A stretch of 64,000 bases of DNA from Synechococcus sp. CS-1331 (GTDB lineage Bacteria > Cyanobacteriota > Cyanobacteriia > PCC-6307 > Cyanobiaceae): positions 62,001-126,000 of the forward strand of contig JAHLYQ010000025.1 in the NCBI GenBank assembly GCA_025127975.1, in the 5' to 3' direction. Shown in pieces: positions 7,450 to 14,771 of this stretch (its first letter is position 1; every line of letters starts with the position of its first letter). The translations under genes and the position numbers were made by a program. The notes under the pieces were generated by a model. The model did not search any database. It was given only the letters and a program-made list of their open reading frames with translations, and was not told the origin of the DNA.

Positions 7450-8208
7450 ATGCCCCTCCCCGTTCTGGCCACCAAACCACTGACCAACAGCGCCCGAGTG
7501 TCCAGCTTCCTAGCCAGCGGTGAGGAAACCCCAAGGCAAAGTGACACGGCCTGCCTATCAAGGGACCGCGCCGCCGCCGATGGGCTGATCGAGCAAGCTT
7601 ATCGGCAGATTTACTTCCACGCCTTCAAGGTTGATCGGGATTCGGTGCTGGAATCGCAGCTGCGTTCAGGCCAGATCAGCACCCGCGATTTCATTCGTGC
7701 CCTACTGCTCTCGGATAAATTCACGCGGGATTTCTACCGCTGTAACAGCAATTACCGGGTAGTGGAACAGGTCGTTGGGCGCGTGCTCGGTCGGCCGGTC
7801 CATGGCCAAGCTGAACAGATCGCCTGGTCGATCGTGATCGCCGAGCAGGGGCTGCCCAAGTTTGTTGACGCGCTACTGAATTCCGACGAATACCGCGACA
7901 ACTTCGGCGACAACCTGGTGCCTTTTCAGCGCTCGCGGGTACTTCCCGGCCAGGCCGTAGGCACCATGCCCTTCAACCAGCAAGCCCCCCGATACGCCTC
8001 CTACTGGCGTGAGGCGATGGCCAGGCGCGCACCCGCTGGAGGATCAAACCCCTGGACAGACGGCGGCGGCTGGGCCCGCCCAGCCTGGCTGGAAGGCCAG
8101 CCCACACCAAGGGTCCAAGCCATATGGCAATACACCGTGGCAACTGGAGGCTTCGTGCTCACCGGCCTAGTGATCTGGATTGCTGCGGCCATGCTCAGCA
8201 CAGGCTGA
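7450..8208 (+). CDS. cpcL: phycobilisome rod linker with C-terminal membrane anchor (CpcL/CpcG2 type)
   Basis: A 252-residue protein beginning MPLPVLATKPLTNSARV, like CpcG linkers. It has a phycobilisome linker domain (about residues 20-165) with LRSGQISTRDFIRALLLS, NYRVVEQVVGRVLGR and DEYRDNFGDNLVPFQRSR. The last about 25 residues are a hydrophobic helix (TGGFVLTGLVIWIAAAMLSTG). Ordinary CpcG attaches phycocyanin rods to the allophycocyanin core and lacks this helix; CpcL/CpcG2 has it and anchors core-less rods to the thylakoid, where they feed mainly photosystem I. The gene stands apart from any phycobilisome operon in this window, which also fits CpcL. Assignment to CpcL is inference from the C-terminal anchor. 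Confidence 0.8.
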   Translation: MPLPVLATKPLTNSARVSSFLASGEETPRQSDTACLSRDRAAADGLIEQAYRQIYFHAFKVDRDSVLESQLRSGQISTRDFIRALLLSDKFTRDFYRCNSNYRVVEQVVGRVLGRPVHGQAEQIAWSIVIAEQGLPKFVDALLNSDEYRDNFGDNLVPFQRSRVLPGQAVGTMPFNQQAPRYASYWREAMARRAPAGGSNPWTDGGGWARPAWLEGQPTPRVQAIWQYTVATGGFVLTGLVIWIAAAMLSTG

Positions 8209-8216
8209 GGCGGCCC

Positions 8217-8924
8217 TCAGTCCCGCCGGGGAGCGCCGCGGCGGGCGGCCAACACTTGCTGCACCTGGCGCCAACTGACGCCGTGGTGGGCCAGGGCCAC
8301 CTGCAGGTGGAAGACCATATCGGCTGCCTCGCCAGCGATCTCGTTGGCGTTGTCGTCCTTGCAGGCCATCACGAATTCGGCAGTTTCCTCCCCGATCTTT
8401 TTGAGGATGCGGTTATCACCACCCTCCAGCAGCTTGTTGGTGTAGCTGCCGGGCTCGGGCCGGTCGCGCCTGCCCTCAATCACCCGCATCAGCTCGGTGC
8501 AAGCGTCGGCTGGGGGCTGGGCGGCCCCCGGGCCCCCACCACTGGGGGTGGGGGCCTCGTCAAAGAAACAGCTGCGGGCGCCGGTGTGGCAGGCCCGATC
8601 GCCGCTCTGCTCAATCGTGAGCAACAGCACATCGGCGTCACAGTCGTAACGCAGGCCCTTCAAGACCTGGGTGTGGCCGCTCGTAGCCCCCTTGTGCCAC
8701 AGCTCCTGGCGAGAGCGACTCCAATAGTGCACCTCGCCGCTGGCGAGGGTGCGCTCGATCGCCTCACGGTTCATCCAGGCCACCATCAACACGGCGCCAT
8801 CGAGCCAGTCCTGGGCAACGGCGGGGATCAGGCCTTTCTCATTAAAGTGGAGCGTGGCGGCTAGGGAGCCACAAAAGCCAGGATCCGGAGGCTGAAATGA
8901 TTGCTGCAAGGGCTGCTGATCCAT
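8217..8924 (-). CDS. hisIE: bifunctional phosphoribosyl-AMP cyclohydrolase / phosphoribosyl-ATP pyrophosphatase
   Basis: Second and third steps of histidine synthesis in one chain of 235 residues. The N-terminal PRA-CH domain shows [31 protein letters not shown], and the metal-binding DCDAD and CHTGARSC. After a Gly/Pro linker, the C-terminal PRA-PH domain shows [21 protein letters not shown] and the helix [22 protein letters not shown] 8924 was chosen; a longer in-frame start at 8957 lies next to the divergent QueD start. It is transcribed away from queD. Confidence 0.95.
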   Translation of the reverse strand: MDQQPLQQSFQPPDPGFCGSLAATLHFNEKGLIPAVAQDWLDGAVLMVAWMNREAIERTLASGEVHYWSRSRQELWHKGATSGHTQVLKGLRYDCDADVLLLTIEQSGDRACHTGARSCFFDEAPTPSGGGPGAAQPPADACTELMRVIEGRRDRPEPGSYTNKLLEGGDNRILKKIGEETAEFVMACKDDNANEIAGEAADMVFHLQVALAHHGVSWRQVQQVLAARRGAPRRD

Positions 8925-8965
8925 CTCTGCCCTGAATCTTCCCGCACAATCCGCCAACCAAGGGG

Positions 8966-9427
8966 ATGACCGCCGCCTTCACCTGCTCGAAGACCTTCAG
9001 CGGCTACCCCTGCTGCCATCGCCAATGGCGCCATAGCGGCCACTGCCGCTTCGTGCATGGCTACAGCCGCAGCTTCAGTTTCTGGTTCAGGGCCGGGAGC
9101 CTTGACGAGAACGGATTTGTCGTCGACTTCTCCAGCCTGAGCGCCCTGGAGGCTCAACTGGCGGAGCAATTTGACCACACCTTCCTGGTCAATGCCGACG
9201 ATCCGCAACTCGCCACCTGGCGGGATCTCCACGCCCAGGGCGCCCTGGATCTGCGGGTCATGGATAACGTCGGCATGGAAGCGAGCGCAAAACTCGTTTG
9301 GGGCTGGGCCAACGCGTTGCTGCATGACCGCGATGGCGGACGCAGTTGCTGCTGGAAAACCGAAGCCCGCGAAAATATGAAAAATGCCGCCTGCTACGAG
9401 GAGTTACCTGAGTGGTTCAGGGGCTGA
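8966..9427 (+). CDS. queD: 6-pyruvoyl-tetrahydropterin synthase / QueD family
   Basis: A 153-residue T-fold protein. The [12 protein letters not shown] segment supplies zinc-binding His residues, [23 protein letters not shown] matches the family dimer strand-helix region, and WFDHT-like [12 protein letters not shown] contains the catalytic Asp-His pair. In bacteria this family usually makes 6-carboxytetrahydropterin for queuosine and other 7-deazaguanines; some cyanobacterial members act in biopterin synthesis. The N-terminal Cys/His pattern [12 protein letters not shown] is consistent with either. Convergent with the His-rich barrel gene, 40 bases apart. Confidence 0.85.
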   Translation: MTAAFTCSKTFSGYPCCHRQWRHSGHCRFVHGYSRSFSFWFRAGSLDENGFVVDFSSLSALEAQLAEQFDHTFLVNADDPQLATWRDLHAQGALDLRVMDNVGMEASAKLVWGWANALLHDRDGGRSCCWKTEARENMKNAACYEELPEWFRG

Positions 9428-9467
9428 TCAACCCCGAGCAGATGGGTCAGGCTTGACGCCCCCGCAC

Positions 9468-10460
9468 TCAGAAGCGGAAGGTCACCCCCGTGCCGATGTG
9501 GTGCTGCCAGCCAAGGCCCCAGCCATCGCCCCCTTGGCTGCTGTAGATCGGCTTCCAGTGGGCAAACAAGACTGTGCCGGGACTCACAGGCACTTCCAGT
9601 GCCAACTCACCACCCCAGTCGGTGCGGCTGGAAAGGCCTGAGTAGCTGCCGGGGCTATAGAAACGCGGCCCCCCAGTAAGGGTCACATTGAGCTTGTCCA
9701 CATTGAATCCAAAGCCAAGCCATGGGTCTGTGTAGTTGCCAATGTAGGTGCCATCAGATTCCCAGCCCGTACGATTTTCTAGGGATAGAAAAAAGCCATC
9801 GGCAATGGTTTCGAGGCCATCGCCCAGGGCAAAATTGACATCGCCATCCCCCAGGGCCCACACCACGCCAACCCCCACCTCATTCTTGAGACCCTTGATG
9901 TCTTCCCCCTGGTTGCGGGTGACGTAATAGGGCTTCCATTCGGCCATGAACGAGAGACGATCGTTCGGGGCATAGCGGGCCTGCAGCTGCCCCTTGATGT
10001 CGACGCGCTGGAAAGGGGCGCCGCCATGGCCCTCCTCTACATCGTGCTCCGCTTCATCGTGATCGTCGTCTCCCTCGTCAGCATGGTCGTCGTGGTCGTC
10101 GTGTTCATCGTGTTGATGCACCCGGCCATAGAAATGTTCAGCTTCCCCCCACACAAAGGCCGGGCCGACCATGGCTTCGATGGCAAAACTGCCCCGATTG
10201 GGCAGCCCCCACTCCATCACCACACCAATCAGGCCATCGATGGCGTAGTGGCGGGGACGATCCTCCAGGTTGTTTTCCAGGCCGGCATGGCCCTCGATGG
10301 TGAGCACCGGGGCCATTTCAAACTCGCCGGGAGCCAGCTCAGCGCCGCCGGCGGCACCATGGGCCCGCACCGGAGCGGGCAAGACGCAGGCCAGGGCAAT
10401 CCCAGCGGGGGCCAGCAGAAAAAGCGGCAGCGCCAACGGGGATGGGCGAAACAAAGGCAT
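9468..10460 (-). CDS. histidine-rich outer-membrane beta-barrel, zinc-island member
   Basis: A 330-residue protein from ATG 10460: signal peptide (LALPLFLLAPAGIALACVLPAPVRA), a mature N-terminus with AHGAAGG, then about a dozen amphipathic strands rich in Trp/Tyr/Gly, ending in GTGVTFRF, a typical outer-membrane insertion signal with terminal Phe. Around residues 150-180 an extracellular- or periplasmic-loop-like insertion is packed with His, Asp and Glu (HQHDEHDDHDDHADEG and DHDEAEHD). The gene follows znuA1 on the same strand, 59 bases downstream, and therefore very likely shares its Fur/Zur-type promoter. A role in collecting or passing zinc through the outer membrane is inference; I do not know a characterised homologue. 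Confidence 0.8.
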   Translation of the reverse strand: MPLFRPSPLALPLFLLAPAGIALACVLPAPVRAHGAAGGAELAPGEFEMAPVLTIEGHAGLENNLEDRPRHYAIDGLIGVVMEWGLPNRGSFAIEAMVGPAFVWGEAEHFYGRVHQHDEHDDHDDHADEGDDDHDEAEHDVEEGHGGAPFQRVDIKGQLQARYAPNDRLSFMAEWKPYYVTRNQGEDIKGLKNEVGVGVVWALGDGDVNFALGDGLETIADGFFLSLENRTGWESDGTYIGNYTDPWLGFGFNVDKLNVTLTGGPRFYSPGSYSGLSSRTDWGGELALEVPVSPGTVLFAHWKPIYSSQGGDGWGLGWQHHIGTGVTFRF

Positions 10461-10519
10461 GGCTGATGCAGGCAAAACTGGGGTGTTGGGCGCGGTGGGG
10501 ACTGATGCGGCGACCCGGG

Positions 10520-11464
10520 TCAGCGGATGGCAGCCCAGCGCTGGGCGAGCTGGTCGGCAGCGGCGCGATCGCAACGCCCGCCCTGGCCATTTACAAAGGT
10601 GCAGACATTGCCCGTGGCGGTCTGCACGGTGGAGCGCCCTGGCGCCAGGCCATCGGCCACCAGGGGGGTGGGATTCACCGGCACCCCGGTACTACGACTA
10701 ACCCGCCGCAGGGTTTTCGACACCGGCGATGATTCGGCGAACAGCTGACGGGTGCCCGATTCCCTAATCGCCTTGGTCATCGCGGCGAGAGTGGCGGGCC
10801 GCAGCACGCCCGCAGTTGTGTAGGCATCCAGGAGGGGCAATTCCCGGATGCCGTAACGCCGCGCAAAGCTGCTGAATGCACGGTGTTCAGTAACCAGAAC
10901 TCGTGTGGACTCGGGCACGGTGCGGATCTGAGCACCGGTCCAGCTGCCAAGCCCATCCAACACAGCACGAGCAGCTTGGCTGCGCTGCCGCACGCCCGAA
11001 GCTGCGCTACGTGGCAATAGTGCGATCAAACGCTCTTCCACCACTGACACCATGGCGGCGACCTGGCTGCTGTTGTGCCATACGTGCGGATCACGGCCGG
11101 GGCTTTCCGGCACAGCCAGCTCCGCCACCGCCACCCGCGGAGCCGAGCTCTTCACCCGTTGCAGGGCAGGGGTAAGTCCATAGCCATTGACCAGCACCAA
11201 CTTGGCCTCGGCCAGGGCCTGGCGATCCCGGGGGCGCAGGACCGCCTGATGGGGATCGGCGCCGGCCGGGATCAGGCAGAGCACCCTGACCTGCTCGGCA
11301 GCGAGGGTGCGGGTGAGGTCACACAGCACACCATCAGCTGCTACCACCATCGGAGCCGGGGCAGCAGCGGCAGGGGGCAGGCAAGCAAGCAGGGCGACGA
11401 GAGCCGACGCCGGCGCACCCAGCAGCCCCGGTCGACACACCCGACTGACAAAAACCACGGACAT
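10520..11464 (-). CDS. znuA: zinc ABC transporter substrate-binding protein (copy 1, no His-rich loop)
   Basis: A 314-residue cluster-9 (ZnuA-like) binding protein with signal peptide, from ATG 11464. Metal-site segments are visible: DPHQAVLRP, DPHVWHN, TEHRAFSSFARRYG and the terminal-lobe LFAESSPVSKTLRRV. The loop between the first and second His segments is short (PESPGRDPHVWH), without the His/Asp tract usual in ZnuA; the second znuA copy of the window has that tract. The C-terminal Cys pair (CTFVNGQGGRCD) suggests a disulfide. It is the first gene of a minus-strand pair with the His-rich barrel and is divergent from znuC1, sharing a Fur/Zur-like palindrome. Confidence 0.85.
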   Translation of the reverse strand: MSVVFVSRVCRPGLLGAPASALVALLACLPPAAAAPAPMVVAADGVLCDLTRTLAAEQVRVLCLIPAGADPHQAVLRPRDRQALAEAKLVLVNGYGLTPALQRVKSSAPRVAVAELAVPESPGRDPHVWHNSSQVAAMVSVVEERLIALLPRSAASGVRQRSQAARAVLDGLGSWTGAQIRTVPESTRVLVTEHRAFSSFARRYGIRELPLLDAYTTAGVLRPATLAAMTKAIRESGTRQLFAESSPVSKTLRRVSRSTGVPVNPTPLVADGLAPGRSTVQTATGNVCTFVNGQGGRCDRAAADQLAQRWAAIR

Positions 11465-11484
11465 CAGCACCCTGCAGCACAAGG

Positions 11485-11507
11485 TGAATGATAACGATTC
11501 TCATTCA
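11485..11507. promoter_or_regulatory. candidate Zur box between divergent znuA1 and znuC1
   Basis: A 23-bp near-perfect palindrome with outer arms TGAATGA and TCATTCA and inner GATAACGATTCTC, AT-rich in GC-rich surroundings. It lies 21 bases before the znuA1 start and 24 before the znuC1 start. Form and place fit a Fur-family (Zur) operator controlling both directions. Confidence 0.7.
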
Positions 11508-11530
11508 TTGCCAGGCACAATGGGTGCCAC

Positions 11531-12202
11531 ATGGGGCTCCGGCCCCGCTGTTTCTTGGCTCCGCCCGTGGATGCGCCCTTGCTTCAGGCTCGCCAGCTCG
11601 CCTTTGGCTACGCCAAAACCGCCGTTCTGCGGTCCATCAACCTGGATGTCACGAACGGTTCATGCACCCTGATACGGGGTGACAACGGGGCCGGCAAATC
11701 AACCCTGCTGCAGCTGCTGCAAGGCAAATTGCAGCCCACCGCAGGCTGGGTGCGCCTAGGCGGCCGCCCCCTAAAGGGCCAGCGGAGGCGACTGGCCCTG
11801 GTGCCCCAGGCCCCAAGCCTGCGCTGGCACTACCCAATCACCCTGGCCGGCCTAGTGGGCCTGGGCTGCGGCGGCCACCCCCAACGCAGCCACACCGCCC
11901 TGGAGCAGGTGGGGCTGGCCGCCTTGGCCAAAGCCCCGATCGCAAGCCTCTCGGGCGGCCAGCGACAACGGGCCATGATCGCCCGCGCCCTGGCCCGTCA
12001 GGCGGCCGTGCTGCTGCTCGATGAACCCTTTGCCTGCCTTGACAACCGCAGCCGCGAACAGCTCGGCGCCCTGATTCAGAAGCTGGCGGCTGATGGAACG
12101 GCGGTGGTTCTTACCGCCCACGGGGATCTACCAAGCAGCCTGGAGCAGGTGCCGCAAATGCACCTGGAACACGGCCAGCTGGGGCCAGGGGATCGGCAAT
12201 GA
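11531..12202 (+). CDS. znuC: zinc ABC transporter ATP-binding protein (copy 1)
   Basis: A 223-residue ABC ATPase: Walker A GDNGAGKST (about residue 50), signature LSGGQRQR, Walker B VLLLDEPF, D-loop CLDNRSREQ, switch His in LTAHGD. The KGQRRRLALVPQAPSLRWHYPIT stretch is the Q-loop region typical of metal-type (ZnuC/MntB-like) ATPases, which read W-x-(Y/F)-P-I-T. ATG 11531 lies just after the candidate Zur box. It overlaps the following permease gene by four bases (ATGA). Confidence 0.9.
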   Translation: MGLRPRCFLAPPVDAPLLQARQLAFGYAKTAVLRSINLDVTNGSCTLIRGDNGAGKSTLLQLLQGKLQPTAGWVRLGGRPLKGQRRRLALVPQAPSLRWHYPITLAGLVGLGCGGHPQRSHTALEQVGLAALAKAPIASLSGGQRQRAMIARALARQAAVLLLDEPFACLDNRSREQLGALIQKLAADGTAVVLTAHGDLPSSLEQVPQMHLEHGQLGPGDRQ

Positions 12203-13002
12203 ACGTGTTGATGGAGCCCTGGTGGCTGATTCCCTTCCTCCTGGCCGGGCTGTGTGGCCTGGTGTGCCCCCTGCTGGGCACACTGTTGGTGGTGCAGCAA
12301 CGAGTGCTCACAACGAATCTGATGGCCTACGCCGTATTGCCCGGCGTCGTGATAGCCAAGGCCCTGGGCTGGCCGGAGCTGCTGGGGGGCATGGGCGGGG
12401 CCATGGGTGCGGTGCTCCTGGCCGAGCTGCTGATGGCGGGCCGCCCCTCCGGCAGCGGCCAGGCGGAGGCCGTGCTCAACACCGTGTTGGCGGCCAGCCT
12501 CGGACTGGGGGTGCTCCTGGTCCAGGGCCTGGAATTGCCAGTGGATCTCGATGGCCTGCTGTTCGGCGATCTGCTGGTGGCAGGCCCCGCAGACCTGCTG
12601 CGCCTGCTAGCGGCCCTGGCCCTACTCCTTCTCGTGCTGCGGCTGCGCTTCCACCAGCTGCAGTGGCTGGGGCTCGACCCGGAGGGCGCCGCTGACATCG
12701 AACTGCCGCTGCGCGGCCTGCGGCTAATGATGGCCGCTCTCACGGCCCTGGTCGTAGTCAGTGCCACCGCCGCCGTGGGCCTAGCCCTGGTGATGGCGCT
12801 GATCTGCGCCCCTTCTCTGGCAGTTCTTTCACGCGCCCAGAGCTTGGCTCAGGCCCTACGCCTGGTAGCCGGGCTGGGCGTGGGGGTAGGCGTCACCGGC
12901 TGCGGCCTGGCGCTGGGATTCAACCTGCCTCCCGGGCCCCTGATGGCTTGCTTCTGCTTGCCACTGCTGTGGCTGAAGCCAGCACCCCGCTCCTGGGACT
13001 GA
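12199..13002 (+). CDS. znuB: zinc ABC transporter permease (copy 1)
   Basis: A 267-residue cluster-9 permease with about eight transmembrane helices. Family landmarks: GLCGLVCPLLGTLLVVQQRVLTTNLMAYAVLPGVVIAKALG at the N-terminus, EAVLNTVLAASLGLGVLLVQG, LFGDLLVAGPADLLRL, and MMAALTALVVVSATAAVGLALVMALICAPSLAVLLS-like core. It overlaps znuC1 by four bases, so ZnuC1 and ZnuB1 should be made together and pair with ZnuA1 from the divergent unit. The ending FNLPPGPLMACFCLPLLWLKP is conserved with copy 2. Confidence 0.9.
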   Translation: MNVLMEPWWLIPFLLAGLCGLVCPLLGTLLVVQQRVLTTNLMAYAVLPGVVIAKALGWPELLGGMGGAMGAVLLAELLMAGRPSGSGQAEAVLNTVLAASLGLGVLLVQGLELPVDLDGLLFGDLLVAGPADLLRLLAALALLLLVLRLRFHQLQWLGLDPEGAADIELPLRGLRLMMAALTALVVVSATAAVGLALVMALICAPSLAVLSRAQSLAQALRLVAGLGVGVGVTGCGLALGFNLPPGPLMACFCLPLLWLKPAPRSWD

Positions 13003-13090
13003 GCTGGCTCACCAGCAGCGCCGCCAGAAAGCCCAGGAATTGCACGATCACCACACACGGACCGGAGGGCAGGTTGGGTCGCACCCTTGC
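13003..13090 (-). pseudogene. possible remnant of a further metal-ABC permease C-terminus
   Basis: Between znuB1 and the next gene, the minus strand encodes RPNLPSGPCVVIVQFLGFL followed by AALLVSQ. This matches the characteristic end of ZnuB/MntB-type permeases (N-L-P-x-G-P then a last hydrophobic helix), as also seen in both intact ZnuB proteins here. No upstream part of such a gene remains, and the frame runs on into znuB1 antisense sequence until 12920. It lies in otherwise non-coding DNA, so it is best read as a decayed gene end left by a rearrangement; a chance match remains possible. Confidence 0.4.
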
Positions 13091-14115
13091 CCCTCTGCCC
13101 CTTGAGCGCCGGCGCCCTGGGCTTAGCCGGCGATGATGCTTGCAACCGCAGATCTTGCTTGGCTTGGCTGGCCACCGCCTGGGCCATTTTTCAGGGCCTG
13201 CTCGTCGAAGCCCTGCCCTTTCTGCTGATCGGGGTGGCAATTGCCAGCCTGGCCCGCTGGCTAGCCCCTGGGGGCCGGTGGATGCAGAAGCTGCCCCGCC
13301 ACCCGGTGCTGGGGCCCTTGACCGGGGCGGCCCTTGGTTTTGCCCTGCCCGCCTGCGAGTGCGGCAACGTGCCGGTGGCCCGGCGACTACTGGCTGGCGG
13401 CGCCCCCCTGGGCACCGCCCTGGGCTTTCTGTTTGCCGCACCGGTACTCAACCCGATCGTGCTGGCCAGCACCTGGGTCGCCTTCCCCAACCAGGCCTGG
13501 CTGCTGGCGGCCCGCCCAGGCGGAGCCCTGCTGCTGTCCCTGCTGCTGGCCAGCGTGCTGCGCCTGCTGCCTGAAACAGCTCTGCTCGATCCGGCCCTGC
13601 TGGAGGAACGGCGGCTCAACCAGCCCCTGGCAGAGGTGGGCCTGCTGGAGCGGCGCACGGGCCTGGTCGGCCCCGCGACGCCAAAAGCGCTACCGGACAA
13701 GACGCCCCGGCCACCCCTGCAGGAGGTGCTGCAGCACGGCAGCCGCGAGTTTCTGGATCTGGCGGTGCTGCTGGTGCTGGGCTGCGCGATCGCCGCCACG
13801 GTGCAGACCCTGCTCCCCCGCAGCTGGCTGCTGGCGGTGGGGGGAGCCCCCACCCTCTCGGTGCTCAGCTTGATGCTGCTGGCGGTCGTGGTTTCGGTGT
13901 GCTCCAGCGTGGATGCCTTTCTCGCCCTGGGATTCGCCGCCCAGATCACCCCCGGGGCCCTGTTTGCCTTTCTGGTGCTCGGCCCGGTGGTTGACCTGAA
14001 GTTGCTCGGGCTGCTCCGCGTGCTGCTCCGGCCCAAGGCAATCGCCCTCACCAGTGCCGCTGCAGCGGTGGCCGTCCTGGTGCTGGGGCAATGGATCAAC
14101 TTGCTACTGCTGTGA
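13087..14115 (+). CDS. DUF318 / ArsP-type permease
   Basis: An integral membrane protein of up to 342 residues with eight or more helices in two halves joined by a cytoplasmic linker (about residues 165-220). The first half has LVEALPFLLIGVAIASL and PACECGNVPVARRLL, the C-x-C-G-x-x-P motif seen in DUF318/ArsP permeases; the second has VSVCSSVDAFLALGFA and LVLGPVVDLKL. The start is uncertain: no in-frame ATG exists near the N-terminus, and TTG codons at 13087, 13102 and 13159 are candidates, the last placing the first helix right at the start. It overlaps the TIGR03943-type gene downstream; such pairs are commonly found together. Substrate unknown; location suggests metal homeostasis. Confidence 0.8.
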   Translation: MPLCPLSAGALGLAGDDACNRRSCLAWLATAWAIFQGLLVEALPFLLIGVAIASLARWLAPGGRWMQKLPRHPVLGPLTGAALGFALPACECGNVPVARRLLAGGAPLGTALGFLFAAPVLNPIVLASTWVAFPNQAWLLAARPGGALLLSLLLASVLRLLPETALLDPALLEERRLNQPLAEVGLLERRTGLVGPATPKALPDKTPRPPLQEVLQHGSREFLDLAVLLVLGCAIAATVQTLLPRSWLLAVGGAPTLSVLSLMLLAVVVSVCSSVDAFLALGFAAQITPGALFAFLVLGPVVDLKLLGLLRVLLRPKAIALTSAAAAVAVLVLGQWINLLLL

Positions 14116-14771
14116 TGACCGCTCTCTGCCTCGCCCTATGGGGGATCGTGCTGCTGGGCAGCAGCCTCAGCGGGCGGCTAGATCTGCTGCTGCGGGGGGT
14201 GTTCCACCCCCTGGTGGGCTTCAGCGGTGTGGTGTTGCTGGTGCTGGCCGGCGCCCAGCTGAAAGGCGCCTGGGGGCAGGGCCTGCGGCCAGGCGCCCCC
14301 AGGGGCTGGTGGCTGGGCGCCGCAGTCGCCCTACTGGTGCTGGCAATCCCGCCCAACCCCTCCTTCAGCGACCTCGCCACCAACCGGCCGACCGAACTGG
14401 GCCAGGAGGAGGCCCTTAACTTTCTGTTGCCTCCTGCCCAGCGCAGCCTCACCGACTGGGTGCGACTGCTGCGCAGCCAGCCAGACCCCAGTCTCTATGA
14501 GGGGGATCCGGTGCGGATCAGCGGATTTGTCTGGCCCCAGAAGGGCGACCAGCCCCAGTTGGCCCGCCTGCTGGTGCGCTGCTGTCTGGCCGATGCCACG
14601 CCGGTGGGCCTGCCGGTGCGCTGGCCCCCGGGCCAGGTGCCCAAGGCCGATCGCTGGCTGGCGGTGCGGGGCACCATGGCGGTGGAGGAGCACGACGGCC
14701 AGAAGCGCAGTGTGGTGGTCGCGGAGCGAATCGCCGCCATTCCCCGGCCCAGGCGGCCGCTGGAGCCATGA
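14091..14771 (+). CDS. TIGR03943-family protein, partner of the DUF318 permease
   Basis: A 226-residue protein with N-terminal membrane helices (ALCLALWGIVLLGSSLSG, HPLVGFSGVVLLVLAGAQL, GWWLGAAVALLVLAIPP) and a C-terminal soluble domain (about 120-220) with YEGDPVRISGFVW and ARLLVRCCLADATPVGLPVRW, which is the hallmark order of the TIGR03943 putative permease subunit. The Cys-Cys pair in VRCCLADA is family-conserved and could bind metal. Overlaps the permease gene by 25 bases and the next gene by four (ATGA), so all three should be one operon. Confidence 0.8.
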   Translation: MDQLATAVMTALCLALWGIVLLGSSLSGRLDLLLRGVFHPLVGFSGVVLLVLAGAQLKGAWGQGLRPGAPRGWWLGAAVALLVLAIPPNPSFSDLATNRPTELGQEEALNFLLPPAQRSLTDWVRLLRSQPDPSLYEGDPVRISGFVWPQKGDQPQLARLLVRCCLADATPVGLPVRWPPGQVPKADRWLAVRGTMAVEEHDGQKRSVVVAERIAAIPRPRRPLEP

